Assembly: GCA_964416195.1 (NCBI GenBank)
Contig: CAYQDB010000033.1
Location: 1-20,333 of the forward strand
Source: CAYQDB01 sp964416195
GTDB lineage: Bacteria; Zixibacteria; MSB-5A5; GN15; FEB-12
Reading direction: 5' to 3'
DNA: 20,333 nucleotides
Shown: positions 13,993 to 20,325 of the stretch, one piece after another
Numbering within the stretch: the first letter of the stretch is position 1
How the letters are laid out: each line of letters opens with the position of its first letter
Notes under the pieces: model-generated
The model's database searches: none
Told to the model about the DNA's origin: nothing
The model's input: only the letters and a program-made list of their open reading frames with translations
Translations under genes and position numbers: made by a program

Positions 13993-14805
13993 ATGACCGT
14001 GGGCTCCCTTATCTATTTGTATTGTGTTACAGAAGAAGTGCCGCAGCTAATAAGCGTGGAGCACTTAGTTGATGAACTGTACTTCATCAAGCACGATGGT
14101 CTTTATGCTGTAGTCAGCAAAGTTAAAGAAAGCGAATTTAACGAGGAGAATTTAGAGAAGAATATGGCCAACCTTGAGTGGATCAAGACAAAGGTAACTA
14201 CTCATGAGGAGATAGTAGAGCGCATCATGCAAAGTGCTTGTGTGATTCCTTTCAAGTTCGGGACCATATTCAGGACCGAAGATAACGTGAGGATAATGCT
14301 CGCAGAACATGCGGACGATATAAGACACACGTTAGAGAAGTTAGAAGGCACAGAGGAATGGGGGGTAAAGATTTTCTTTGACAGAGAGAAGCTGAAAGAA
14401 AGTCTAAGCCAGGAGGTTGAGGGGCTCCCCCAGATAGATGAACAGATCAAATCTTCTGCACCCGGCAGGGCCTTTTTCCTAAAGAAGAAAAGGGAAGAGT
14501 TGCTCAACGCGGCGGTAAAGGAAACGATCAGGAAATACGGTCAGGACAGTTATAAGGTGCTTAGCAGGAAGAGTACCGCAATACGAAGGAATGAATTGCT
14601 GCCAAAAGAAGCAACGGAAAGAAAAGATGAGATGATTCTAAACGTTACCTTTCTGGTGGAGAAGAGCAGGGTTACACAATTCCTGCTAGTGCTGGATGAC
14701 CTGAAGGTAAAATATGGCTATAAGGGCTTGAGTTTTGATTGTACGGGTCCCTGGCCACCGTATAATTTCTGCCAGCTCTCAGAAGGAAAAGCGCAACATG
14801 GATAA
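13993..14805 (+). CDS. gvpL: GvpF/GvpL-family gas vesicle protein, third copy
   Basis: This 270-residue GvpF/L starts MTVGSLIYLYCVTEE, has CVIPFKFGTIFRTEDN (about 79-94) in the conserved region, and ends with ILNVTFLVEKSRVTQF and CTGPWPPYNFCQL. Between the two domains is a longer charged helical insertion (about 125-205) than in the second copy. I chose ATG 13993 because AGGTG (13979-13983) is well spaced; a GTG at 13981 is also in frame. The end overlaps the gvpS-like start by eight bases. Its position O-L-S fits the gvpL name used in Bacillus-type clusters, but F/L naming is loose. Confidence 0.93.
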   Translation: MTVGSLIYLYCVTEEVPQLISVEHLVDELYFIKHDGLYAVVSKVKESEFNEENLEKNMANLEWIKTKVTTHEEIVERIMQSACVIPFKFGTIFRTEDNVRIMLAEHADDIRHTLEKLEGTEEWGVKIFFDREKLKESLSQEVEGLPQIDEQIKSSAPGRAFFLKKKREELLNAAVKETIRKYGQDSYKVLSRKSTAIRRNELLPKEATERKDEMILNVTFLVEKSRVTQFLLVLDDLKVKYGYKGLSFDCTGPWPPYNFCQLSEGKAQHG

Positions 14806-15013
14806 TCTGGTTACACAATCGGAACATGTAAACCTTTTGGAAGTTCTTGATAGGGTGTTAGATAAAGGTGTGGTTATATCCGGAGACATTGTTATTTCCG
14901 TGGCTGATGTGGATCTTATATATTTAGGGTTGAAGGTTCTGCTTAGTTCAGTGGAGACTATGGAACGCTTAAGAGGAGCGCCAATCACAGGCCCCATGCA
15001 GGAGCCAACCTGA
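14798..15013 (+). CDS. gvpS: GvpS-like protein (GvpA superfamily minor shell component)
   Basis: This 71-residue GvpA paralogue has VNLLEVLDRVLDKGVVISGD (11-30) followed by ISVADVDLIYLGLKVLLSSVETM. The DVDL-YL-L-VL-SSVET segment resembles GvpS of Bacillus-type clusters more than GvpA or GvpJ; GvpM is the other possibility. Minor GvpA-like subunits are thought to form the vesicle tips or the nucleus. ATG 14798 overlaps the previous gene by eight bases, with AGAAGGAAAA upstream. A degenerate repeat element starts right after its stop. Confidence 0.88.
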   Translation: MDNLVTQSEHVNLLEVLDRVLDKGVVISGDIVISVADVDLIYLGLKVLLSSVETMERLRGAPITGPMQEPT

Positions 15014-15119
15014 TGACCCATTCGACCATGCGTACTTCGGCTTCACCTGGCACCCGTCGAGCTATCCCGAGCAAGGTCGGACGGCAGGGCCGTCCTGAGT
15101 TAACGAAATGAGTCGAGGA
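15014..15119 (+). repeat. Degenerate palindromic (REP-like) repeat between gvpS and gvpF
   Basis: The left arm (ATTCGACCATGCG...CTTCACCTGG) is an imperfect inverted match to the right arm (CCTGAGTTAACGAAATGAGTCGAGGA). The centre contains a perfect hairpin, GGACGGC (15079-15085) / GCCGTCC (15089-15095). The TTCGAC...CTGAG / CTCAG...GTCGA layout is that of a widespread dispersed intergenic repeat type in bacteria. It is the only sizeable non-coding insertion in an otherwise overlapping gene run. Its right end overlaps the start codon of the next gene. Confidence 0.55.
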
Positions 15120-15929
15120 ATGAAAATATATATCTATGGCATAGTAGACTCTAATGATGGCATAGACGAATCCGTTTATGGGTTGAAAGGAGCCGGCGTC
15201 TATAATATTCCTTATCGTGATATAGGAGTAGTGGCAAGTGACCTTAATGGACAGATCGGGGATATAACCCAGGACAGTGCTGTGGACCACGAGCGGGTTG
15301 TAGAGAAACTAATGATAAATTGTGCCGTTCTGCCGGTTAAGTTCCGTACCGTTTTCGCCAGCCGAGAGGATATTCTTTCTATGATGAAGGATTATTATAG
15401 TGATTTCAAAGACAACCTGGATAGGCTTCGCGATAAAGTAGAGTTCGGGGTAAAAATCGTCTGGCCCGGGGAGGCGATAAGAGAGCGTATGGTTATTGCC
15501 TGTAACAAAGGTGATGCCAATGTCGACAGATTAGCTGATTCACCGGCAAAGAGTTTTCTAATGAACGCGTTCAAAAACTACAAGATAGGCAAGGAATTCG
15601 AACAGAAAGCGGATAGATGTGTTACAGTCGTGGATCATTTGTTTAGTCGAGTCGCCGTCGAAAAGAGACTTGAAAAATTGAGAACTGACAACTTGCTTCT
15701 AAACGCGGTTTACCTAGTTGATAAAAACAAGCAGAACGATTTCAAGAAGGCGTTCGAGCATACAAGAAGTGTCCACAGAGGCTTCAAGTATCTGTTTAGT
15801 GGTCCCTGGCCTCCATATAATTTTGTTAGCTTACCGAGGAAGTCTCATCCGCTCAAGGATTGTGGGTCAGTAAACGTGTTTACTGAAGCATTGCAGCATG
15901 AAGGCATGCCACGAGGTGATGCAATATGA
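15108..15929 (+). CDS. GvpF/GvpL-family gas vesicle protein, fourth copy
   Basis: This 273-residue GvpF/L has MKIYIYGIVDSNDG at its start, CAVLPVKFRTVFASRED (about 76-92) and the C-terminal LLNAVYLVDKNKQNDF and FSGPWPPYNFVSL. The last 35 residues extend beyond the family end. The start is unsure: ATG 15108 (no visible ribosome binding site) or ATG 15120, which fits the family better but has CGAGGA directly against it. Both lie in or at the edge of the upstream repeat, so the native initiation region may have been replaced. The stop overlaps the gvpK start as ATGA. Confidence 0.9.
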   Translation: MSRGMKIYIYGIVDSNDGIDESVYGLKGAGVYNIPYRDIGVVASDLNGQIGDITQDSAVDHERVVEKLMINCAVLPVKFRTVFASREDILSMMKDYYSDFKDNLDRLRDKVEFGVKIVWPGEAIRERMVIACNKGDANVDRLADSPAKSFLMNAFKNYKIGKEFEQKADRCVTVVDHLFSRVAVEKRLEKLRTDNLLLNAVYLVDKNKQNDFKKAFEHTRSVHRGFKYLFSGPWPPYNFVSLPRKSHPLKDCGSVNVFTEALQHEGMPRGDAI

Positions 15930-16267
15930 CGATGAATAGGACAGTCGAGACGGATTTCCCCGAAACGTTTATCGAGGAGATAAAAAAATCGCAGGAGGCT
16001 TTTGGCGAAAGAATTGATGCTAACCCCACAAATGTAGAGAAGGGAATGGCAAAACTTGTCCTAACGCTTGTAGAGTTGATCAGAAAACTATTAGAAAAAC
16101 AGGCAATGAGAAGGGTAGAGGGGGGCTCTCTCACCGATGAGGAGATAGAAAGAATTGGCGAGACTTTGATGAAATTAGAAAACAAGATGGAGGAGTTAAA
16201 GGAGGTATTTGGCCTTAAAGACGAAGAGCTTAATCTGAATTTGGGTCCCTTGGGAGATCTAATGTAG
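15926..16267 (+). CDS. gvpK: GvpK, gas vesicle protein
   Basis: This 113-residue protein has the strongly conserved GvpK core: NVEKGMAKLVLTLVELIRKL then LEKQAMRRVEGGSLTDEEIERIG (residues about 36-78), and a C-terminal helix with LKEVFGLKDEELNLNLGPLG. GvpK is an essential minor protein, proposed to help convert GvpA oligomers into ribs. Its ATG overlaps the preceding TGA by four bases, a coupled start. Confidence 0.96.
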   Translation: MTMNRTVETDFPETFIEEIKKSQEAFGERIDANPTNVEKGMAKLVLTLVELIRKLLEKQAMRRVEGGSLTDEEIERIGETLMKLENKMEELKEVFGLKDEELNLNLGPLGDLM

Positions 16268-16276
16268 GTGGAGACT

Positions 16277-16543
16277 ATGGATAAACTAGCAGAGCCTGTG
16301 ATAAGCTGTCTTACGTTTCAAGAACAAGAACCAATACTGAGGGATGCCGCAGACAAAATCAATAAGGCCAGAGGAGCGCAAGATAGGATTAGATTAGCCA
16401 GAGAATTACAGAAAGAAGTAGATGTACTGCTCTCTTGCCCGACTTATGATAGTGAAACCTTTGATTGCAGGAATTGTCGTTTCATTGCGAATTTACGCAG
16501 GCAAACAGCAGCGGTGTTTATAAAAACCGAAAAAGATAGGTAA
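16277..16543 (+). CDS. Small CxxC protein downstream of gvpK, unknown function
   Basis: This 88-residue, mostly helical protein runs from ATG 16277 (AGGTGGAG upstream; GTG 16268 is also in frame) to 16543. It starts ten bases after the gvpK stop and has DCRNCRFIANLRRQTAAV near its C-terminus, plus one more Cys in LLSCPTYD. That gives three cysteines which could bind a metal with a partner or as a dimer. I do not recognise a named family. The operon position argues for a gas-vesicle role, and the MITE-like element follows directly. Confidence 0.65.
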   Translation: MDKLAEPVISCLTFQEQEPILRDAADKINKARGAQDRIRLARELQKEVDVLLSCPTYDSETFDCRNCRFIANLRRQTAAVFIKTEKDR

Positions 16544-16546
16544 CGA

Positions 16547-16695
16547 CTAGGAGGCTGTTGAAAAACGATGCAAGCGTCATCGCGAGTCCGCCTTTGGCGG
16601 ACGTGGCGATCTCTAAGTTATTACCACACAATAAACGGAGATTGCCGCGCTCCGCTCGCAATGACAGAAAGATCACTTTTTCAACAACCTGCTAG
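16547..16695 (+). mobile_element. MITE-like element with terminal inverted repeats
   Basis: This 149-bp non-coding element is flanked by terminal inverted repeats: CTAGGAGGCTGTTGAAAAAC at the left end, and at the right end a sequence whose complement reads CTAGCAGGTTGTTGAAAAAG. Subterminal arms (GTCATCGCGAGTCCGCC... and ...GCGCTCCGCTCGCAATGAC) are also inverted and belong to the common GTCATTGCGAGCG...GGCAATCTC dispersed repeat. The left arm holds a perfect mini-hairpin GTCCGCC-TTT-GGCGGAC. It lies between the small CxxC gene and gvpJ and could fold into a long hairpin in the operon mRNA. Confidence 0.85.
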
Positions 16696-16747
16696 ACTTA
16701 TGTCACTTTATTCCATGAGTTAGTCGTCATTGGAAGGGGAAGAAATA

Positions 16748-17050
16748 ATGGGGGAGCAAAGAATGCAACATGCCCTTGAAGCTACAAATCTTGCAGATAT
16801 TCTAGAAAGAGTTTTGGATAAGGGACTTGTTATTGCAGGGGATATCAAGATTCAACTTGCTGATGTTGACCTTCTCAACATCAAGATAAGGCTCTTGATT
16901 GCTTCTGTGGATAGAGCTATGGAAATGGGAATAAATTGGTGGCAGCAAGATAAATATCTATCTGCTGAGTCGAGAGCCTCTGAAATAGAAAGGGAAAACG
17001 CCGACCTGAAGAAAAGGTTAGAGCGTTTAGAAGAACAGATACCAGTGTAA
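16748..17050 (+). CDS. gvpJ: GvpJ, minor gas vesicle protein (GvpA superfamily)
   Basis: This 100-residue protein has the GvpA-like core NLADILERVLDKGLVIAGD, then IKIQLADVDLLNIKIRLLIASVDRAMEMGINWW, which is diagnostic for GvpJ. A C-terminal coiled coil follows (ASEIERENADLKKRLERLEE). GvpJ is a minor component, probably of the vesicle tips. ATG 16748 follows GGAAGGGGAAG. It is separated from the preceding genes by the MITE-like element, so either the transcript crosses the element or a new promoter lies in 16696-16747. Confidence 0.93.
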   Translation: MGEQRMQHALEATNLADILERVLDKGLVIAGDIKIQLADVDLLNIKIRLLIASVDRAMEMGINWWQQDKYLSAESRASEIERENADLKKRLERLEEQIPV

Positions 17051-17068
17051 TAAGTCGGATCGTTTATT

Positions 17069-17749
17069 ATGAGGAAACTGATTTACGTTCCAGTTATACA
17101 TGCAAGCGCCGACCTTGGGTCTGTGGCTAAAGAAGCGACAAGGCGAGGCATTGCCGGCTTAGGCAAAGATACCTGGGAAGAACATAGAAAGACTATAGAC
17201 GGATTTTGGGACGCCATATCGCACTATTTTGATTCCATAGATGTGGCAGGGATGAAAATATACCAGGATGGCATGGTGGCGGATGGAGAGGTTGGCGAGA
17301 AGTTAGTTCAAGAAGGAGTCAAAACAGGAAGTAAAAACTATGAGTTAGTTGCAAGGCTCCTCAAGCGCGGGGCTATTTTGGTTAAGACAGAAGAAATTAA
17401 ACTCGTCAAGCAAGAATTAGATAGATTACTTGCTATAACCCAGGCGAAGTCTTTGCCAAAGGAATTAATGGCATTCATAAAATACAAGCTGATCAAGTCC
17501 ATACTTCTGAATAGAAGAGATGAATTCATTGCCAAGAGAATAGATGAGACTTTAGATCATGGCGAGGAGGGAATTATTTTTATTGGTGCCTTTCACAATG
17601 TCATGAGAAAACTTCCTAAGAGTGTTCAAATCGTAGAGGTCAAGCACATAGAAAAAGTGAGAGAGTATCAAAAGCTGCTCCCATCTTGCCAGAAGAATAG
17701 AGAACGATTCGAGGAACTACGTAAGTACCTTGTTTCCAATGCGGTGTAG
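17069..17749 (+). CDS. Conserved-looking protein of unknown function at the cluster end
   Basis: This 226-residue soluble protein opens with KLIYVPVIHASADLGSVAKE. It has AGMKIYQDGMVADGEVGEKL (60-79) and a C-terminal RRDEFIAKRIDETL (about 149-162) followed by EEGIIFIGAFHNV. The last pattern (arginine-rich helix, then IIFIGA-H) vaguely resembles TraB/EreA-type domains, but this is a weak visual analogy. It begins 18 bases after gvpJ on the same strand, with only a poor ribosome binding site, so it probably belongs to the cluster. I cannot assign a function. Confidence 0.65.
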   Translation: MRKLIYVPVIHASADLGSVAKEATRRGIAGLGKDTWEEHRKTIDGFWDAISHYFDSIDVAGMKIYQDGMVADGEVGEKLVQEGVKTGSKNYELVARLLKRGAILVKTEEIKLVKQELDRLLAITQAKSLPKELMAFIKYKLIKSILLNRRDEFIAKRIDETLDHGEEGIIFIGAFHNVMRKLPKSVQIVEVKHIEKVREYQKLLPSCQKNRERFEELRKYLVSNAV

Positions 17750-18270
17750 TAGGAACTTAAATTGCACTGAACGAGGCCTGATTTGACGGCTATCTGCCTC
17801 TGAGAGGCTCTTGATTAACCGGTCAGTTTGTCCTCACACGTCAATTTCGCTCTCTGTGCCAACTCCAGTCCGTCAGCGAAAGTCGCCGTCGTGGTGCGGC
17901 CTTCACATCATGATGGCTGAAGCATTTTCACTGCAGTGGTACGGACTGAGTACTCTAGTTGAGCTTGCTTTTTTTCTACGATCCGTCCAAGATTTTCTAA
18001 CAATCTTCTAACAACGAAGTTGATCTAACTTGCTTGTACTTGAAGTAACTTGATGGAACTTGAAGCAAGTTAACGCATTGACTGTCATCAAAATACGGGC
18101 AATTTGCGCTCTATCAACAAGTTAGCCAAAATACCCTACGTCGAATCCCTGCCTCTCCGCCATAATTCTTGCTGTTCCTACAAGTATTTACTTGACAATC
18201 CCTTAAGTTGTATGATATTGAGTGTAGAAGGTGGCTGTGCCCAATATGTGCCACATTGGAGATACTTGGT
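17750..18270. other. Gene-free interval between gvp cluster and integrase
   Basis: No convincing gene is visible. A short GC hairpin GCCTC-TGA-GAGGC (17796-17808) followed by TCTTGATT may weakly terminate the gvp transcript. The iteron array at 18017-18071 lies inside. TTGACA (18192-18197) followed by TATGAT (18211-18216) resembles promoter hexamers, but the 13-bp spacing is too short. The open frame of the integrase extends upstream into this interval as far as an ATG at 18208. Confidence 0.5.
18017..18071 (+). repeat. Helically phased 10-bp iterons upstream of the integrase
   Basis: ACTTG occurs at 18028, 18038, 18048 and 18058, exactly 10 bp apart, preceded by the variant AGTTG at 18018 and followed by AAGTT at 18067. 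The ends also form a 9-bp inverted repeat, TAACTTGCT (18026-18034) and AGCAAGTTA (18064-18072). About one helical turn of spacing puts all sites on one DNA face, as for a cooperatively binding protein such as an excisionase or repressor. Confidence 0.75.
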
Positions 18271-19371
18271 TTGGCTCGAATCTATAAAAGAGGCAAGGTC
18301 TGGTACTTGGATATTCGCGTCAGCGGACGCAGAATCCGAAGAAAGGTCGGTCTGTCAAAGAAAATCGCTGAGCTGGCTTTACAGGATGCTGTGGTGAAAG
18401 CGGAACGAGAGGAGTACGGCTTTGCCAAGAAGGACATGTCCATCCCAAGGTTCATTGACAAGTTTCTGGAATACTCTTCTGCTAATCATCGATCTGCAAC
18501 CACCAATCGTTACCGTGCCGTCACCGACCATTTCCGATCATTCCTTGGTGATAAGAGACCCGATATCAGTTTTGTTTCCCAGATAACAAGTGAGGTCATC
18601 GACCAATACAAGGTCTACCGTAAGGATGAGTGGGTTAATCCTAACGGGTCGGAGGTAGAATCCGAGGAGGACATCAAAGAGTACACTCGCAAGGGCGCCA
18701 GAGCGCACACCATCAACTTCGAGGTAGGTGCCCTGAGGACTATTCTCAATGTCGCCATCAAGTGGGGCTATCTGAAGGAGAACCCGACCAGAAACATCAA
18801 AAAGTTGAAGGTGGATGACGCCAAGCCAGTTCGATTCTTAACGGTTGAGGAGTGTCATAAGTTGCTTGAAGCCAGCCCACCTGATCTGTATCCGATCTAC
18901 TTCACTTTTCTCAACACCGGAATGCGTAAGGCGGAACTTGAGAACCTTGAATGGGCTGATGTTGATTTCAAGCGAAGGAAGATCAAGATACGGTGCAAGG
19001 AGTTCTGGCAACCGAAGGCCGGTGAGAGGGAGATACCGGTCAGTCAGCAATTGTATGATTTACTAAAGAAACTGAAAGAGGATAATGAATCGGGTTTGAA
19101 AAGCAACTTTGTTTTCTCTCACAAGGATGGGGGCAGAATAAGAATGAAACTGCGGGAGAAGTTAATCCAGATTGCAGCCAAAGCCGGCATTGAAAACCTA
19201 ACCAAGTTGCACACGCTCCGTCACACATTCGCCAGTCATCTTGTTATGCAGGGAGTAGACCTTCCTACCGTTAAGAAGCTAATGGGCCACTCTGACATCC
19301 AGACGACCATGATCTACGCCCACTTGGCGCCGGACCACTTGGCTGATGCAGTGAACAAACTCACGTTTTGA
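18271..19371 (+). CDS. Tyrosine recombinase (phage-type integrase)
   Basis: This 366-residue integrase has an N-terminal arm segment (ARIYKRGKVWYLDIRVSGRR), a SAM-like core-binding domain (about 55-175) and a catalytic domain. Counted from this start, the catalytic residues are Arg219 (TGMRKAEL), Lys249 (QPKAGEREIPV), His314 and Arg317 (HTLRHTF), His340 (GHSDIQTT) and Tyr349 (MIYAHL); the set looks complete. I chose TTG 18271, preceded by TGGAGA, since ARIYKRG is a common integrase beginning. The frame is open upstream to ATG 18208, which would add a CxxC-containing 21-residue piece. It sits between the gvp cluster and gene fragments, so it could have driven integration of this region, but no att sites are proven. 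Confidence 0.9.
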   Translation: MARIYKRGKVWYLDIRVSGRRIRRKVGLSKKIAELALQDAVVKAEREEYGFAKKDMSIPRFIDKFLEYSSANHRSATTNRYRAVTDHFRSFLGDKRPDISFVSQITSEVIDQYKVYRKDEWVNPNGSEVESEEDIKEYTRKGARAHTINFEVGALRTILNVAIKWGYLKENPTRNIKKLKVDDAKPVRFLTVEECHKLLEASPPDLYPIYFTFLNTGMRKAELENLEWADVDFKRRKIKIRCKEFWQPKAGEREIPVSQQLYDLLKKLKEDNESGLKSNFVFSHKDGGRIRMKLREKLIQIAAKAGIENLTKLHTLRHTFASHLVMQGVDLPTVKKLMGHSDIQTTMIYAHLAPDHLADAVNKLTF

Positions 19372-19511
19372 TCTTACTTACTTCCTCTTGATCTCGGAGT
19401 CAACAGTGGCTGACCTTGTTTTTTTGAGTTGCCTCGAGCCCAACGGGACTCTATCTTGCGGTTAATCAATGCAGTAGCAGCGTGTGATCGGCCAAATGAG
19501 GTAACTTGCCT

Positions 19512-19739
19512 ATGGTGGCAGATAATTCAAATGATGAGACGAAGTCGTTCGTAGCCCTCACAGCTGGCACCGAGGTATCGCACTACAAGATCATTTCTAA
19601 GATCGGCTCCGGCGGGATGGGAGAAGTGTACCTTGCTGAGGACATTGAACTCAATCGCAAGGTCGCTCTCAAGTTCCTTCCACCGCATTTGTGTCAGGAT
19701 GAAGATTGCCGAGTTCGGTTCACGCGGGAAGCTGAAGCA
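19512..19739 (+). pseudogene. Ser/Thr protein kinase, 5' fragment only
   Basis: ATG 19512 (GAGGT upstream) begins a PknB-type kinase: the glycine loop IGSGGMGEVYLAED and the catalytic-lysine segment NRKVALKFLPPHL, then RFTREAEA. After about 19739 the kinase sequence stops; the expected helix C, HRD and DFG motifs are absent, and the frame runs on without kinase features to 19931. It is therefore a truncated, surely inactive remnant. The cut coincides with the end of a gene fragment on the other strand. Confidence 0.8.
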
Positions 19740-19814
19740 CCCTCCGGCCAGGATCGAAGCGATCTCTGTTACGACCTCGTCGGGTTCCGTTGGGAGGTGA
19801 TCATCATTATCCAT
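19740..19814 (-). pseudogene. 5' fragment of a minus-strand gene
   Basis: On the minus strand an ATG at 19814 is preceded by a strong AAGGAGGAACAC ribosome binding site and codes for MDNDDHLPTEPDEVVTEIAS then ILAGG, a good protein start. The frame then runs antisense through the kinase remnant to a stop at 19527, giving unrelated sequence. This looks like a gene start cut off at the same junction as the kinase. The protein family is not identified; similar short acidic starts with EIA-ILA-G occur on small proteins near recombinases, which is only a weak analogy. Confidence 0.5.
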
Positions 19815-20255
19815 GTGTTCCTCCTTCGCAGGGGAGGCACCTGGAGTAGATTGTGTGGATGTCGCCGAGGAAAGGATGTTCGACCGTCGAACGGACGATG
19901 CGAGTCCCTTCGGCTCTGTCTTGGAGTTTGAGCCGGCGACACCCATAACAGTTTCCGTTCCACGGCCATCCCGCTGTCTGGTTATTCAATGACCGCCGGA
20001 CATGACTTGTCCGGCTTCCGGCGGATACCTACCGGAGCGATCCCCGAAACGTCGAGGCGGGTTCGCCGGAGACCACCGACCTGTTAAACGGCGGGCATCC
20101 GGAAATGGAGAAACGGAGAATCAGGAGGGAATATTCGCGGGCATCGGGTGCATATCGTCCGGTTTGTTTTTCACCCCGGAGGGAACGTCTCGGAATGGAG
20201 AATCAGGGAAGATGTACGGAAGAGCGTAACTCCGCTCCACTCAAACGGAAACGAC

Positions 20256-20289
20256 AAAACCCCGGCCGGTTGTCCCGTCGGGGTTTGCG
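20256..20289. terminator. Probable bidirectional terminator
   Basis: An 8-bp stem AAACCCCG (20257-20264) / CGGGGTTT (20279-20286) has a 14-base loop. Read on the minus strand the stem is followed by TTTTGTCGTTT, so minus-strand termination is the better fit. Confidence 0.55.
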
Positions 20290-20292
20290 TTA

Positions 20293-20316
20293 AACAAAAA
20301 CCGCCAGAGTTGGCGG
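20293..20316 (-). terminator. Minus-strand rho-independent terminator
   Basis: The stem CCGCCA (20301-20306) / TGGCGG (20311-20316) has a GAGT loop. On the minus strand it is followed by TTTTTGTTTAA (20300 down to 20290). It would end a transcript entering the window from the right, such as the possible tRNA at the edge. Confidence 0.75.
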
Positions 20317-20325
20317 ATTGAATTT

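Noticed and set aside
16561..16690. CRISPR-like or small RNA gene in the 16.55-16.7 kb hairpin region
   Set aside because: There is a single inverted structure with terminal repeats and no spaced direct repeats; it is explained by a MITE-like element.
17811..18011. Short + strand ORF of 66 codons in the gvp-integrase gap
   Set aside because: No ribosome binding site, atypical composition and no recognisable motif; treated as non-coding.
18104..18397. ORF of 97 codons overlapping the integrase start in another frame
   Set aside because: It overlaps the integrase N-terminal coding region, whose motifs are clear, and shows no family features.
20002..20293. Two overlapping ORFs near the right edge
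   Set aside because: Arg/Gly/Pro-rich translations typical of chance reading in GC-rich, hairpin-containing DNA; no support for coding.
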